From Anticarsia gemmatalis (taxonomy: Eukaryota > Arthropoda > Insecta > Lepidoptera > Erebidae), in NCBI RefSeq assembly GCF_050436995.1, contig NC_134745.1, positions 5,952,001-6,016,000 of the forward strand: a DNA stretch of 64,000 bases, written 5' to 3'. Positions 1-14,165 of this stretch are shown in pieces; position 1 is the stretch's first letter; the number at the start of each line of letters is the position of its first letter. The notes beneath the pieces are model-generated. The model ran no database searches, had not been told where the DNA came from, and saw nothing but the letters and a program-made list of their open reading frames with translations. The translations under genes were made by a program, and so were the position numbers.

Positions 1-3000
1 ACAGTTATGTTAAGGAAATTTCCTGCAAATTCTCAATCGATCTCTTTCTTCCAAGAGGACACGAGGACGCACTACCGGAAATTTTAACGCTTGAATGTTA
101 TTCTACAACATAGCAATCCTAAGAAGGCTCATGTTTCAGAGAAACTGTCTTTAACTAAATACAAACATCCGCAAAGAGCCTTGTGAAGGTTCATCTGAAT
201 CATTATAAAGACTTAAGTATCTTTGTACGCAAGGAGCATGCATGAAATAATAATTTCGACGTAATGAAGATAATCCCCGGTATTACTTGGAGCTTACATA
301 GCCCGGAATCAGAACACGTCAATTAGATAAAAAATTGTACATTGTTTTTGTTTTAAATGTTTATTTCGTTATTTCAATGGTTTTTGGAAATATTTGTATA
401 AATATTTGCTTAGAATAACTAATTTTATTGCTTGTTGATGCGTTTAATTGGACTTTTAATGAACGCTATCAATTGGGCAAATAAAATAGTAGTTTAGATA
501 TTAGTATGTAGTTAAATTTTTTTACTTATTTTATGAGTTAATTCCCCAGTTGAAAATTGTATTAAATTATTACTATTATTTCTATCACAAGTACTCTTCA
601 TGTACCAAGCTTTTTTCACCTTAGAGAACTGCAATCAAATCTACTGACCTGTATACCTTTTTCAAGTGTCAGGTTTTAAAGCCCAAAGTTGCCTTAATTT
701 GAGTTCAAAGCGACTACGATTGCAGATTTTTTCAGTCTAATCACTGTCAGTTACGTGTGCGCTCAGCTCGACAGATGTTAGCCTGACAATTAGTCTCGAC
801 AACGCTCGACGGGCCTTCATAGCTGTTCTACGTCCTATCCACCCTTGCAAGCCGTACTTTACAAGCTTGGATAGCTGTGAAATCTTCTATTCTCTGTGCA
901 AGAAATTAGTTTTATACGGTGATTAGTTTCATATTATATTATCACTTGCTTTGTCACAAGTTTGTAAGTTGAAATGTCAATAGTTTACCACGTATACAAT
1001 CTTAGATTTAACAATGAAATAAATGAAAACGTTTAAAGTTTACATAATAATTTGATGTTTTTTAAACAAACTTTTGAAATGTGATCGTATGCAAGTACGT
1101 AACAGAACAATACCCTCAAAAGTTTCCCTCTATTTCCTAAATAATTATATGTATCATCCTTTTTTCTTCACTGGCAGCTGTTAGGCAGTAGACAGCAAAA
1201 GAAGAATAGCTCTATTCAAAGTAGTGTAGATTGATGTACCGCCGGCCGCCGCTTCATTGCGGTTTCAGTGGTTTCCTATTGACACTCTAAGGTTGACCAC
1301 CGGAATGACGAATAACGGTTAGCTTCGGGTTAAACAAAATATATGTGCACCTTCCGACACGGAAATAAGTAAATATGTGCGGTGGGACTTACCACAGGCC
1401 GTACACAGACATACACTGAAATAACGCTTACTTATCGAAACATTGATATACAAAAGCCGTCAAAGCCGAAAATTGTTTGAGTCATTGCTTATGTTTTGAC
1501 TCTCATCACATTTTATCTCTGAAATAGGAACAAAACAATACGTAGGTCATTTTTAAAAACATAGTCCGTTCCCAAGGCCGAGGCAGCACCTCTCAAAAGC
1601 AATAAAAGTAAACCGGGTCGCCGTGATAATGATACAGTTTAATTAGGTACAACACAGCTTATAAATTCGAATGGCGAATTCATTCATTTAACAATTTATT
1701 TTAAGGACAAAATATAAATTGGTTTGCGGCAGTACATTGAAGCGTATCGCTTGTCCCGGTCATTAGGTAGACCACATGCCCACCCCCGTCCGTTCTATGG
1801 ACAAATTACATTGTTAATTCATTATTTGGACCATGTTATTATGGACTTTTGTGGACCTTTGTTTTGCTGCGGTCTGCGCATTTTCCATTTTACTCCAAGA
1901 TTGATTTTAAATTAAAAACGGATCTGTAAAGCCCGAAAGATATTACAGTAATTATGCTTTTAAAAACACTGGCATTTCTTTTTATTCGTGGTGTTATTTA
2001 AGCTGCATGAAGAATGCCATGGGCTAACAACTAATCATAGTTACAATGGACACGTTCAGGCCGAATACCACCAAACGGCCCCCTAAGCTATGGATTGTCC
2101 GCGCCAAAGTTGTCTGGTTCACACTCCATCTTCGGTTATATTGATTTTTCCTACCATTTCACGAACACATAAATTTAACAAACATTCTTCAAAGTTTCTG
2201 AATTACAAGATTGGAGAAACAAAGTGTAAAATGGAAGGTAAAACTACAATGTTACCTTCAGACTCCGACACCAACGAAGGAATGCACTTGAGGCGAATAA
2301 CAAGAGCTCAATATTCTCAGTTCAAATATAGGTTTGACCTATTTGTCCCAAATTAAAGCAACAATGTCACAACATTCTACAAGATTGCACTCTCCTTTAT
2401 TATAAGTTACCTTGAAAGTTTAACTGTTGAAGAGAAATATCTATATTATGTTGTAGAATGTTCAGTCTCTAAATACCTTAGGCATTAAACAAACTCCTTA
2501 CAAACCAATCTTTAAAGAAAGCTAACAAACAAGTGTAACGTAAAATAAAACTCATTGTCCGCATTACCCTTGTTAGTATTAAAATATTATAGCAATTTCC
2601 TACTTTCCAAATCAAAAGTCATTTATATTAAGGATAATCGATGCTCATTTTATTTGTAAAATTTTTCAGGCACTACTTCGATCAAGCATCGATTTATATC
2701 GTAAATTTATGAAATAACTAGAGATTACTTCAGAATGTTTTTGTGTACACTACAATCCTTAGTGGCTGTAATGTTAATCGTGTACTATAAATGAATATTA
2801 ATATCATATCATCAAAGCGAAAAGTCCTTCAGCCGACCAAAGGATCAAATACATCAACCAAACATCAGAATTAACTATGCTTCATACATAATGAGGTAGT
2901 ACTTCATAAGGCAACTTCAAACTAACAGTAGTTCATTATTGATGTACAAATGTGATCTCCCCGCCCAATGACACTAGTTAGATGGCCTTTGTCAATTCCG

Positions 3001-4261
3001 TTTTATGCTAATACCCCTTGATTACAACATGGAACATATGTTCATATACTCTATGTGTATGTGTGTATCCCAGATCTGCATAAATTATGGCCGACTGTTG
3101 GCCGAAAATTGGCTCCTACTGTATACCCGTATATTATGATTTGTTAAGTACGTGCTTTGACAATTAGTTTAGGTCAGGTTATCGCAAACTACGTATTTGG
3201 AATTAGTGGTACGTATCTACTAGTAAAGTACATTACGATTTTTAAAAAGTTTGCATTTACAAACTATAAGTATAACGGAAATATGAATCAAATTGAATTT
3301 TATAAGCACTCAAATAATCAAAAAATGATTTATGTAAACGTGTAGTTTGATAAAAATACACAAAATATAAAATATTTAAAAGATAGCATAACAAAAATGT
3401 CAAACTCAATTATGTTCAAAAATTCTATATTGACACAATATACATTCCCATTTGCAATACTGTGTAAAAAATGGTCGACCTGCGTCTGATAATAAATTTA
3501 TCCAATACCGAATTCTCCCAAGCTTTAACAATTGGATTTAAAACAGGAATCCGAAAGGTTTTATTTATATTAGTCAGGGAATCGTTTTTGTAGCCATTCT
3601 CGTAATGCTCGGGCTGCATCACTTTTTCAGGATTATAGAAGAAAAACGACGGCATTATCGGATCTTAGAGTAATCGCTCGAGCCACGACTGTTTTCTCAT
3701 TACCATTCCATTTCACCGTTAGAATGCTTCAGTTTAGCTGCCAACTACGACCTTACCTCTAATATACATTGTTAGATGCCACTTTAGGTATGCAATAGGC
3801 TTAATAGCAGGCTTACTGCTAAATCTAGTGCCGTCCGGAGCGGTTAATCCTATTGAGCTTCGATCTCGCTCCGGCACTAACTAATTTACACCAACAATCT
3901 TTCATTTTAATAAATTCTAGACCATTAAGTTTCAGAATGACATCCATAAAAGCTACCTAGTTGATTGTCGTTCTTAATGCCGCAATTTACGGACCACGAT
4001 TTTCTTTTAAATAATGGTAACAAACAGGAAATATTTTTCAGTTTCGTGCCGCTCGGAACTGGTTTTAATAGCTGTCTATTTCTCAAGTAAATATAGTTAC
4101 TGACAGGGGTCTGCTCTTTGATCGAAATATGGGTCAACGGAGGCAGTTTCTATCTCGATATGTAAACAAACTACTTATGAAAATATGTTCCAGTATTCGA
4201 GATTTTTGGCTGCTTTTAAATATGTTTCGGTACGTTCAATTTTATGATAATTATGCTAACA
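1..4261. other. Intergenic DNA, no gene recognised
   Basis: AT-rich sequence with only short, compositionally random open frames on both strands. A GC-richer patch lies at about 1232-1345. An imperfect inverted repeat lies at 3827-3878 (AGTGCCG..GGAGCG against CGCTCCGGCACT). Nothing supports a coding exon. Confidence 0.5.
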
Positions 4262-4532
4262 CTAGCTGACCCGCGCAACTTCGCTTGCGTCACATAAAAG
4301 AGAATAGGTCAATTTTTTCCCCGTTTTTGTAACATTTTTTACTGGTACTCTGCTCCTACTGGTCGTAGCGTGATGATATATAGCCTATAACCTTCCTCGA
4401 TAAATGGGCTATCTAGCACTGAAATATTTTTTTCAAATCGGACCAGTAGTTTCTGAGATTAGCGCGTTCAAACAAACAAACAAAAAAACAAACAAACAAA
4501 CAAATTCTTCAGCTTTATAATATTAGTATAGA
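4262..4532 (-). mobile_element. Non-autonomous Helitron, copy 1
   Basis: On the minus strand it starts TCTATACTAATATTATAAAG and ends GGGTCAGCTAG. The last 12 bases follow a hairpin CGCAA-GCGAAG-TTGCG, as Helitron 3' ends do, and the end abuts a T. Contains a (CAAA)n tract at about 4471-4504. Shares its body with the copies at 20375, 29622 and 38802. No coding capacity. Confidence 0.8.
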
Positions 4533-4547
4533 TAGTAAAATAGTATA

Positions 4548-4568
4548 GCTTATAATATTAGTATAGAT
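4548..4568 (-). repeat. Duplicated Helitron 5' terminus
   Basis: AGCTTATAATATTAGTATAGA repeats the 5'-end sequence of the adjacent Helitron, 16 bp beyond it. It may be a terminal duplication or the remnant of a second insertion. Confidence 0.6.
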
Positions 4569-7500
4569 TAAATTTTAATATGGTTCTGGTTGCTTAGTCG
4601 TGATCAGTTTTTGTACAACTGAACATTTAGAAATATTATTGTTTGTAAGTTAGATATAGAAGGATATTTTCAAGTCACAAAATGTCCACGTTACGGAACC
4701 ACCCGCTGGAATTATCGCCCAATATAATGGCTCATAAAAGGTGAAATTTACGAGTGGCCGGCCGACCGCCCAGCAAACACTTCCGAATTATCTGATCACA
4801 TGAACAATATAATACTGTCACGCTAAGAAATATACCTGTTTTCCCGATAGCAGACTTTCTGTACTGATAAATTAATGCAACCTTTTTCTTTCCTTGCAAT
4901 ATCTTTGACTGTAGCGAGAAGAGTCCCGTTACAATATAACGCATATAAGGTGCCGAAACATTGTGTGAAAATCTGAATGACTAGAGCAGGTAGTTGCTAG
5001 GTGAGTAATCACAGAAACTTGATACCCCAAAGTCAAAACTTCGACACGATACGGCATTCGAATTAGTTAGACAAGTTTAAAGCAGTCGACGGGCAGGTGC
5101 CGCCTTTGTTTCACTGTGGTCTCACTTGATAATAACACAACTATGTTCGGCGCCGTTAAACTCAGCGCGAACTAACTTCCATCAGACAGATAAGTTACCT
5201 CCAGTGTATTCGTATGCTCATGATGTTCACGGGCCTCGCCCTCTGACAAAGGCAATCTAGCAAGCAGATGCTGGGCAAAATCCCGCCTGAGGCTTATCTC
5301 TGTGCTGGGAAAACGAATGCGGGTCGTCCATCAAGTGGTGGGGCGGCTACCTCCATCCAGCTATGTACCGAGGTCGGCTTAGCGGCTTATTAGATTTATT
5401 GTTATTTATGTCAGTAGATCTTATGCCACACAGGATTGGCTTCATTTTTTTTTTCATTTAACTGACTTTGAAGGATAGGGATTGTAATCGTCGGATTTTT
5501 AACGTGCCGCTTTTTTCTTTTGGACACCTATTATAGGAAATATTTTTACGTATTACTAAGAACGTCATATAACAAAGAAAAATAAGATTTTTTTACACAT
5601 TTCTTTGACAGACTACTCTGTTTTGGGTAAGGGAATAAAGTTTACGCTTCACACGATACAAATGGGATTGGCGACAGGCGAAAACTATTCACAGAATGAA
5701 AGTCCCGACGTCACAGAGAAATAAATTGCGAGAATAAGTCCCGAGGGTGAGGGAATGGACGCCGCCGGGCGGGCTTCGGGCCTCCGTACCTTCCGCCGCT
5801 ACCTGTATTCTTCACATACTTCCGTGTCGCTGAAAAAAGCTCGAATCTTATTCTATTTACTTACATTAAACAAAATATAATCCTACCGTTAATCATATCA
5901 CGTATCACGCCTAATATAATCCAAGTATTCCCCGGAGTGCGCCGGTAAGATCCTACCTTTTTGTGTCGATGAGAACGCTTATACGGCTTTAAGGCGAAGG
6001 TCATAATATTCCGAGCACACACGCGCAAAAGGGATACTTCCTCAGCGTAGTATCGTTCGGTATATTATGCAAATACGCTACCTACTCCATTTTCGTAAGC
6101 AAAGTCGGTATCGTATGTAAAGATGTTTCTATCGTAAATCTCGTCTTTATTGTATTCTTCTTCGTCGTCATTTAGCGGATACGTGCTCCTGTAAACAAAT
6201 AACCGTTTCCAAACAAAAGTAAGCGCACATACAATTTTCAATATGTTTTTATATATCAATAAAATATAAAATTTCTTTATTTTTCACGTGAAATTGTTCA
6301 GTCATTTTCAACTATTGCTTGAATTAGTTTGAGTGAGTACGATGCCATTGATTTGGAAGAAGCTTTCTCGAAGTCCGCCTTCAAGGCAGAAGAATTATTT
6401 TATTTTATCTTATCGGAGCACCATAGAAATAGCTACTCAGTAGGGAGCCGATAGCCTTTTGAGAGCTTTCACTAAAGAAAATTGTCACTGAAGACATTTT
6501 TTCAATTTCTTGCGATATAGTTTCAAGAGAAATGACAAATTATTAACAGCGGCTAATAAAATACAACTATGTATGTGAGTATAAATATATTGTTATCTTA
6601 TCTAACGCCGCACTAAAATACGACGTTACTATACTGGAATTATAAAGTTAGCGACGCATAGATTGATAAAGTTTGTTGCACGCCAACCACTATGTGAAAT
6701 TAACAAACTTAGAGCCCTCGTCCTTTGGCGCTGTAAAGTTCAAGCCTCGGTCGTGCTGGATTGCATATAAATTTTACTACACCACTAATCTAAAGTCCTC
6801 TTATGAGCCAGCTGGACCGTCACGCATATCAAAAAGATTTTTATATTAATTTCATAACTAACATACTCATCCAAACTCCGCAGAAACAAAATTCCCTTGA
6901 GAGCTAGCAGAATTTATTCTTAACAAAGTGAACTGCGGTACTATAAAGATACTTATAGATTAAAATAATTAACGGTAATTGAAAAGGCATCTCGAAGTCG
7001 AAGTTTTTAATTAAGCCTGAGAGCACTAAAACGGCAGAGTATATTCTTATAGAGAACTTAGTAGGTTCTGCAAACCAAGTGGAAGCGAGAGCCAAGTGGG
7101 CAAAGAGTTCTCAGCCGGAGTGTTTGCTCAAACGAAGTTAGTTGCCGAAAGCGATGTAGTCTAGGGGCGCGTCTTGCATTCACGTTGACTATTGGATTTG
7201 GATCGAATCATACATACCCATTTCCGAGGAACGCGGTTCAGTAAAAGGCCATTTACTTTTATTGTGCAACACAACAGGACGACAATAACTTTACATGTAT
7301 CAACGTTTATTTTCGCATCATTGAAACATTCGAGAGGATGAATGCAGAGCGACGGGGGCTTTATTTACGGTTGAAGTGAGTTGGTTCATTAAAATTGTTT
7401 GATAGAGGCTTGATGTTGCATTATTGTTCGGGAACAATGTGTCGTGGTTACAGTCGATAGATAAGCTCCAAATTTACCGCACTCACAGATTGTGAAGTGT

Positions 7501-10500
7501 GATTTGTAAGCTCCACGTCCGCCATGTTGTTGTTGCTTTATTTATACATGAATTTTGACAGCGAGCGTGCATGAAAACACCATTTTCATCCAGCGCTACC
7601 GTAATTTATGCATTGGTTACCTTCAAAGGTATTTTGTAGTAGATAGGATCATCGCGTGTAAAATAAAACATGTAAGAGTTACTCGTAACATAAACTAGTA
7701 TAAAGTATGAAAGGATACAACGTGACCCGACTCTAGTTATTTTAGAGACTTATCTACCAAGTTAGTAGATCGGATGTACTTTGGGTTGATTCTTGCGGTC
7801 AATATTGAACAACTTAGAAATGCGGCTTTGATTGGTTTTAATAAGTTTGGTAAATCATTTTATAGGTAAAACGTAAATAAAGTATAATTACGTCGCAGTT
7901 TACCACGTATTAATTTATTTTATTTTACACGACCATATGTTAATCCGTCAATATATCACAGTATTGATATAATTTGGCTTGGCACTGTTTTTCACCTTCC
8001 TGTGGCTTAATTAATTGATGCATGTTGTGTTCACCATAATGAGTTGTACACTGAATTAATTCGCCCATCGTCATTCTACACGTGAATGTCCGTGTATTTA
8101 TTTTAATATTGTTAAAATGTAATTTTTACTCGAAAGCTTTTTATGAAAATATTCTCTACTAAATGGATTCTGACAATATTAAATTTTCGCTAACGTTTAC
8201 CCGGATGGTACACATTGAAATTGAATTTCGCCACAGTTTATTTTTCCATGAAACTTTTTTGCATGCACCGGTACTAAGAACGTATTCGGTATTTCATGAT
8301 AACTGCAAACATGACTGTCATAAAAGTCGGCGAACCACAATAATATGCGCGGTATTATTCAACTCTATCTGCAAAATTGTTCCCTGGAAAATAGATATAA
8401 CACCATATTGCTCTCATTATTTCAATTCTCATACATTGGTATTCGTTGCACAGCCACGACGTGAGCAGTCCGTTGCAGCAGTATTACGTGTATCCTTATA
8501 ACGTTAAGAACAGTGGAATAGTTTGACAGGGAACAAGGGGCGGCACCACCAACACCGTACATGTACACATTCCTTCATGTTCGAACAGCGAAATTAAGTG
8601 TCACGTCAGACCGTCTCTCGTTTGTATTCTTTGTTTCTATTTTCCGAGCTCCATTATTGCCCAAAAAAGGCTAACTAAAGCAACAACCGTCGGAATTGTC
8701 TCCGTTAATTTCGCTCGGACGGAATTTTCGTTTGAGAAATGATTCGCTTGAACTTTGATCTGAAAATCATCTTGATTGTTAGACGTTTGTTGATACGTAG
8801 ATTCGCGACAAAAATATTTTAGTATGAATAATACTGTGTGTTACACGAAGCAATTATTTCGTAGTAATACGATATCTATTGTTTCCGAATACCTATTGAA
8901 ATTACCTTAGACAATGTGGAAGGTACTCATTCCGCCTCTATGTATATTAATAACAGGGATTGGGCGTAAATCTGTCGTTCATCTCTATAATTCCTGCCGC
9001 GTCTGTCTGTGTCTCTCAAATAGTGAATCAATCTCGTAAACAGTGCACGAATTGTTCTAGTATTTTCTGCTATTGAGAGTTATAATTGGTTCTTAGGAAT
9101 TGTGTTTGTTCTAAATTCATTTTCAGTTGTGTTATTATTTTTGTTGAATCTGAACACCGATTGAGATATCAGAATTTACTATTTGATCACTTATTTGCTA
9201 TTCGAAACAGTAATTTGAAATCAGTTTTCTACGAAAATTAATCAATATGTTTTTATGCATGACTGTACGTTATGATGGTGCACTGATATAAACATTATTT
9301 TTAATACTGTTCTGCAGATAAAACAATTTTGTAAATAATATATGTTAATCTTGTTATTGCCTGTATGATATTCAAGTAATTATAATAATAATAGGTCTAT
9401 GGATAAAGTTTAGAATTTCAGGAAAAGTTCTAGGAACGAAACCATAGTCCAGTAAGTTACTCAAGAGCAAATGCTTCCGAGAAAATTGCGGAACCAGAGA
9501 GGTTTCCTCTTCATATTTTTATTGCGTACTTCTTCTTATCTAAACCTAAATTGATTAGAATGAGAATGCAATTAATATTGGACTTCTTTTTACAATCTGC
9601 CTAGGATTTGTATTTTCTAAATACGCCAATTAAATTCTAATTGACACAGAATCAATTGCCATTCCGGATTTACTATTAATTATCCTAACTACTGTTACAC
9701 ACTTTTTTAGACTACTTGACACTTAAATTGCTTATAACTATTGAGATCAAGGAAACTTGAGCAACAGGTCTTATATTACTACAAGAATTTAATTCATAAT
9801 TAACATAAAGCACTACGCAAACATACAGAAAATTAAAGTTAAATAGAAATAAAATTTCAGTCTATTGTGCAGGCCGCGCAGTTAAAAAAAGTAACTTAAT
9901 TAAGTTAGAACGTAGAGAGGGTGAAATAAAAATATGAATGCAGAAAGGCCAGCCTGCCGCGAAAGATGCAGCGACCATTTTGCAGTTTAATTAAACTGTA
10001 TGAGTCAACTGGGACCGCAAAACTCATAAATCGCAAACGAAACCGAATATCAAGACGACGTAACGCCATCTATGAACCGCAGCTGTGAAACTATGTGAGA
10101 GTAATATGTTTATGAAAGCTTATTGTTCTGTTTTGATGTTGAGTTGTATGAACATTATAATATTTTGTTAATAAGTAAATGGATTAGTAAGAAAATTGTC
10201 CTCTATTGAATTATTGTTACTGTAGCATATGCACAAAGCGTTAAGTGACAATTATTCCTTAAGCCAAATATACTACAAAATAAACCTACTTCATATTTTT
10301 TTTCTCATAAAAATAAATATTCATATACATATATTAATAATTCGAAATTTTAAAGTGTGTTTTACCTTTACTTTACTTTACTTATGATTAGCATAATTTT
10401 TTGTATGATGATAGACCAATTGCGCCCGGGAAAGGACGTAATATGCCTCTAATATACCACTAAAAACTTTTTTTTTACATAACTTCTATATACGCGAAAC

Positions 10501-13500
10501 ATACCTACTTACATTACAATAATATTTGACCTAAATTAACATCACAAACATCCTTTAACGTAACCTTTCAATTAATTAGGCAATAATTTTCCTACAATTT
10601 CAATTATAAATAATATAATAAATTTTGAAACTGTTTACACAGATGCATTGTTGTATGGGTGTATTTGTTATACAACACCTGAATATTGATGTCGTATGTA
10701 TGGTTATTATAATCATCTCGGGTGAATGCCATGAAATCGAAAGACAACATTTAATTGAAAAATGTGAATTTCTATTAAGTGGAAAAATTTTAATTCCTTG
10801 GATCTTTTTATTTATGTGGTTCATTAAATAATAAATAAAATCCTTGCGAAAATTTCATGTCTCTAAAATAACATGAATGACTGTTAACATGATTCGTGCG
10901 CGCGCGCAAGATGTTTGAAAGGCGGTAGACGTTTGTCTATTTGTTGTTCGATGATACTTTGAACGTTTTTATTACTGTTCTAAAACAAAGTCGTACATAT
11001 GATTTTGTTTTAACATTAAAAACATTATTTTTAGTTATAACAGTAATTAAAAACGTAATTTTTCTTTAATAGCAAAATTTTTATTACAAAGGTTTGAAAT
11101 TTTACGCCCAATTTGTCGAGATATTAAATATATATAATTTAATAAACGTCATCTAAATAAGCAGCTAATCCAGGATTTATTGTAATTAGGACACCGATCG
11201 TTAACAAAGCACTGATGCGTGAAATTAGGATCCAATAAATTAATTGAATATCGCTTGAAATTTTCCCATCAGCAACATTAGGAGCGTAGCGAACAAAGCT
11301 AAAATTATTACACGAATAGTTTAATTTGACTAAATTCAGTGAACATAATATATTATAAACATTAATATTATATACAACTATGCGTACACATAGTGCGTTT
11401 AGTTGACTAGGCGTGCTCTAATGTTTCACTCGCTTTTCTTGTTTTATATACCGGGCCCCTTTTGTGCGGTATCCACCTTAAATGTTTTTGGAATAAAATA
11501 TACAATGGAAATGTCTTTTAGCATTTATGTCTTCACTTGTCATTATTTAATGTCAAATCATAAACAATGTAGGAAGTATGTATAGATTGTATAGTTAAAT
11601 GTCATCAGGTATTTGATTAAAATTTCGAATCATCAACGTAGGAAGATTGAGTAGTTAGATATTAAAATGTTCGTGATATGATAATGGTGATCTTGGCTCT
11701 ATTACCTGATATCGTTGGTTAACTCATATGTTTGTTTGCACATATGTTTATGAAGAACATATGCAAAAAGCCATACTTCCTTGATCAATTTGCATATTAA
11801 TTAAGCGACTTAGAATAAACTTAGTGTATTATAGTTGCGCAAACGTAATCATCAAAACAATCTCTCCCACGAGCACAATCTCGGCGACATTATTCAAACT
11901 GATTATGATATGTTCTTGAACAACATGTCGTTTAGTATAATCTAACGAGATAGTACAAGCTCGAGTTGGCGGCAGAGCGCAAAATAAATTCTAATGCATC
12001 CCGAGCGAGCTGCTTCGCGGCTTTGCGACGTTCCCGCCCGACGCCGCCGCCACTCGCCGAGAACTCACGGAAAAGCCTCACAAAATACTTGCGTCGTGTA
12101 AAATATTATAAGATGACTTTGCACCCATTGTGTTTGTAAAATCTTGAACTCTGCATCTTTAATGCGCTGAAAGCTTTCACGCTACATTACTTTTAAGACA
12201 CAATTTGTCAGGACTATAAGAATGGCACTCGCGTTTATTGCAGACATTCCGTGGTTCATAATACTGACCTACAACAAATGCTTTATACGGAACAAAGTAC
12301 TACTTAAATGTCTACAAATAAAACTACAATGAAGCTACGTGTGAAAGCTAGAAAAGACAAGATAATACCGAGGTCGAATGACATAAAACTGTAGTAAACA
12401 TTTGTGAAACAAATATGATTAAATCACACAAATGAAAACATTTTGAAACAAAATGCGGAACTAATTGTTTTACCACAAAACACGTTGTTATTGCACGAAG
12501 TAGCATTATTGCACATCAAAATAACCGTGGTAAACGATACAAAGACAATCGGAGTACAACACCGTTCCGCCTATAATTACCATGGAAAGGCACAATTGTT
12601 ACCCAAATGAAGATGAATGAGAAGAGACATGGTCGGAGATCATCCAACAATGCGTTGCAGATTCACTCAACAATGCATTCAGCTGGCGGATCATCATAAA
12701 CAGCAATCGCAAACATTTGCATACGTTTTAGCGACGCGAACTAGGGCGCGTTCACTCAATTTGTACGCCGGGAGATGGCGCTGTAACAACACTTTTCCAG
12801 CTTTTAAATTCTTTACATTGAAGCGCGTCGTAAGTTTTTCATTCGCTACGTTATAATAGTTTTATACAGACAGTGCTTGACGTCCTGTTTCAGGTCAGTC
12901 GACGTTAGCTCTGGCGCGCTTCTCGTAATAGTGGTTAAATAATTACCTTCTTCTGCGAGAAACTGTGGCTGAGTTAATATTCCACTGCCAGCACCGTATT
13001 GCGAGGGGCACGCTAACTCGTCGTCAACAAACTTGTGGCCTCGCCCAAACTATCTTACGTCTTCTTAATTATTTACAAAGGCGCTATATTTTCTCTTGGT
13101 AATAAAAGTTTTAATTCTGTAACGAGATTACGCGGTCTTAATGCGCAGATTGCGATCGGGAAGTATTGTGAGAAGTCGGAAGAAAAAATAATATAATTAT
13201 GGCTTAAGGCACCTGAAATTTATTAAATGTTGGACAGTTTTCTAACGCAAGTACATAGACGTATGTGAAGGCACGCTTAACTTTTCATTAATTTATTTTT
13301 TAATAGACTAATAAGTCTATGCCTGCGTGATAATTGTTACAGAAGGTTAGTTAGCAGAACTAAAGTAAATTTATTTTAAGGTATTATATTATTGTTTTGA
13401 ATCTCGACCCTCAAGTTTAAATTCTTATTTTTGTAACATAGCAATTTACATCTATATGGAATCAAATTTAGTTGCTTAATATCCTTATTTTAAAAGCAAT

Positions 13501-13920
13501 CCCGACACAAAACATATGGTCGCTTGATATTGAATTTTAAGACCCGTTTGGCAATTTTTAAGAATATCATATTATTACCTAAACTTACCAAAATCGTTTA
13601 CCTTCTTTTAATATTAGTACCTATCATATTAATTCCTTATCTAAATTGATATTCAACATTAAAATACTCGACCGGTGCAGTGTCTGAAATCATTATCTTG
13701 AGCGAAATCTACCTAGCGCTATAAAAAGTAATTGATTTTATTTATTTGCTTTGATTTGCGATAACCTCGATTAATGTTTGTTTATTATAAAGATTGAAGA
13801 TTATTTAGAAGTAGACATCTATCGATCTTTATGTTGATTGATATCAATTATCTAAACAACTACATCAACCTAATACTTAAAATTCTAGATTATTTAAAAC
13901 TAATTTAGTAACAACCGTAG
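4569..13920. other. Intergenic DNA with GC-rich islands, no gene recognised
   Basis: Mostly AT-rich. Islands of higher GC and CpG lie at about 5080-5390, 5700-5815, 11955-12070 and 12615-12800. They contain no splice-bounded open frame that resembles a known protein and could be enhancers, non-coding exons or old repeats. A 112-codon open frame at 8163-8501 has no recognisable domain or codon bias and is not called as a gene. Confidence 0.45.
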
Positions 13921-13957
13921 CGCGATTCTTTACCTCTATCGACTATCGACAACTCAT
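13921..13957 (+). repeat. Fragment of the GATTCT-ended small TIR repeat
   Basis: Matches the left end of the element at 17578 (GATTCTTTAC-CTCTATCGACTA-CGACAAC). Only the first 37 bp or so are kept; a different repeat follows at once. Confidence 0.5.
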
Positions 13958-13961
13958 GGCT

Positions 13962-14165
13962 AAGTCTTTCTTCCAAACTATGTTGGAATCGGCTTCCAGC
14001 CCCACCGGATGCAGCTGAATACTAGTGTTTTACATGAAGCGACTGCCTATCTGACCTTCACAACCCAGTTACTTGGGTTATAACACGACACAATCGGTAA
14101 GACTGGTTGTCAGACTTTCAAGCGTTTGACTACTAGAAACGACTGATGTTTGATATGGTCACCTA
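13962..14165 (+). repeat. Interspersed lepidopteran repeat, SINE or LINE-tail type
   Basis: Contains the blocks GGAATCGGCTTCCAG, ACCGGATGCAGCTGA, GCGACTGCCTATCTGACC, AACCCAGTTAC and GACTGGTTGTCAGAC, which I recall as a common repeat of moth genomes. The class is uncertain. A poly-A run at about 14199 may be associated with it. Confidence 0.55.

Noticed and set aside
8163..8501. 112-codon plus-strand open frame
   Set aside because: No domain, no codon bias and no intron-exon context; consistent with chance.
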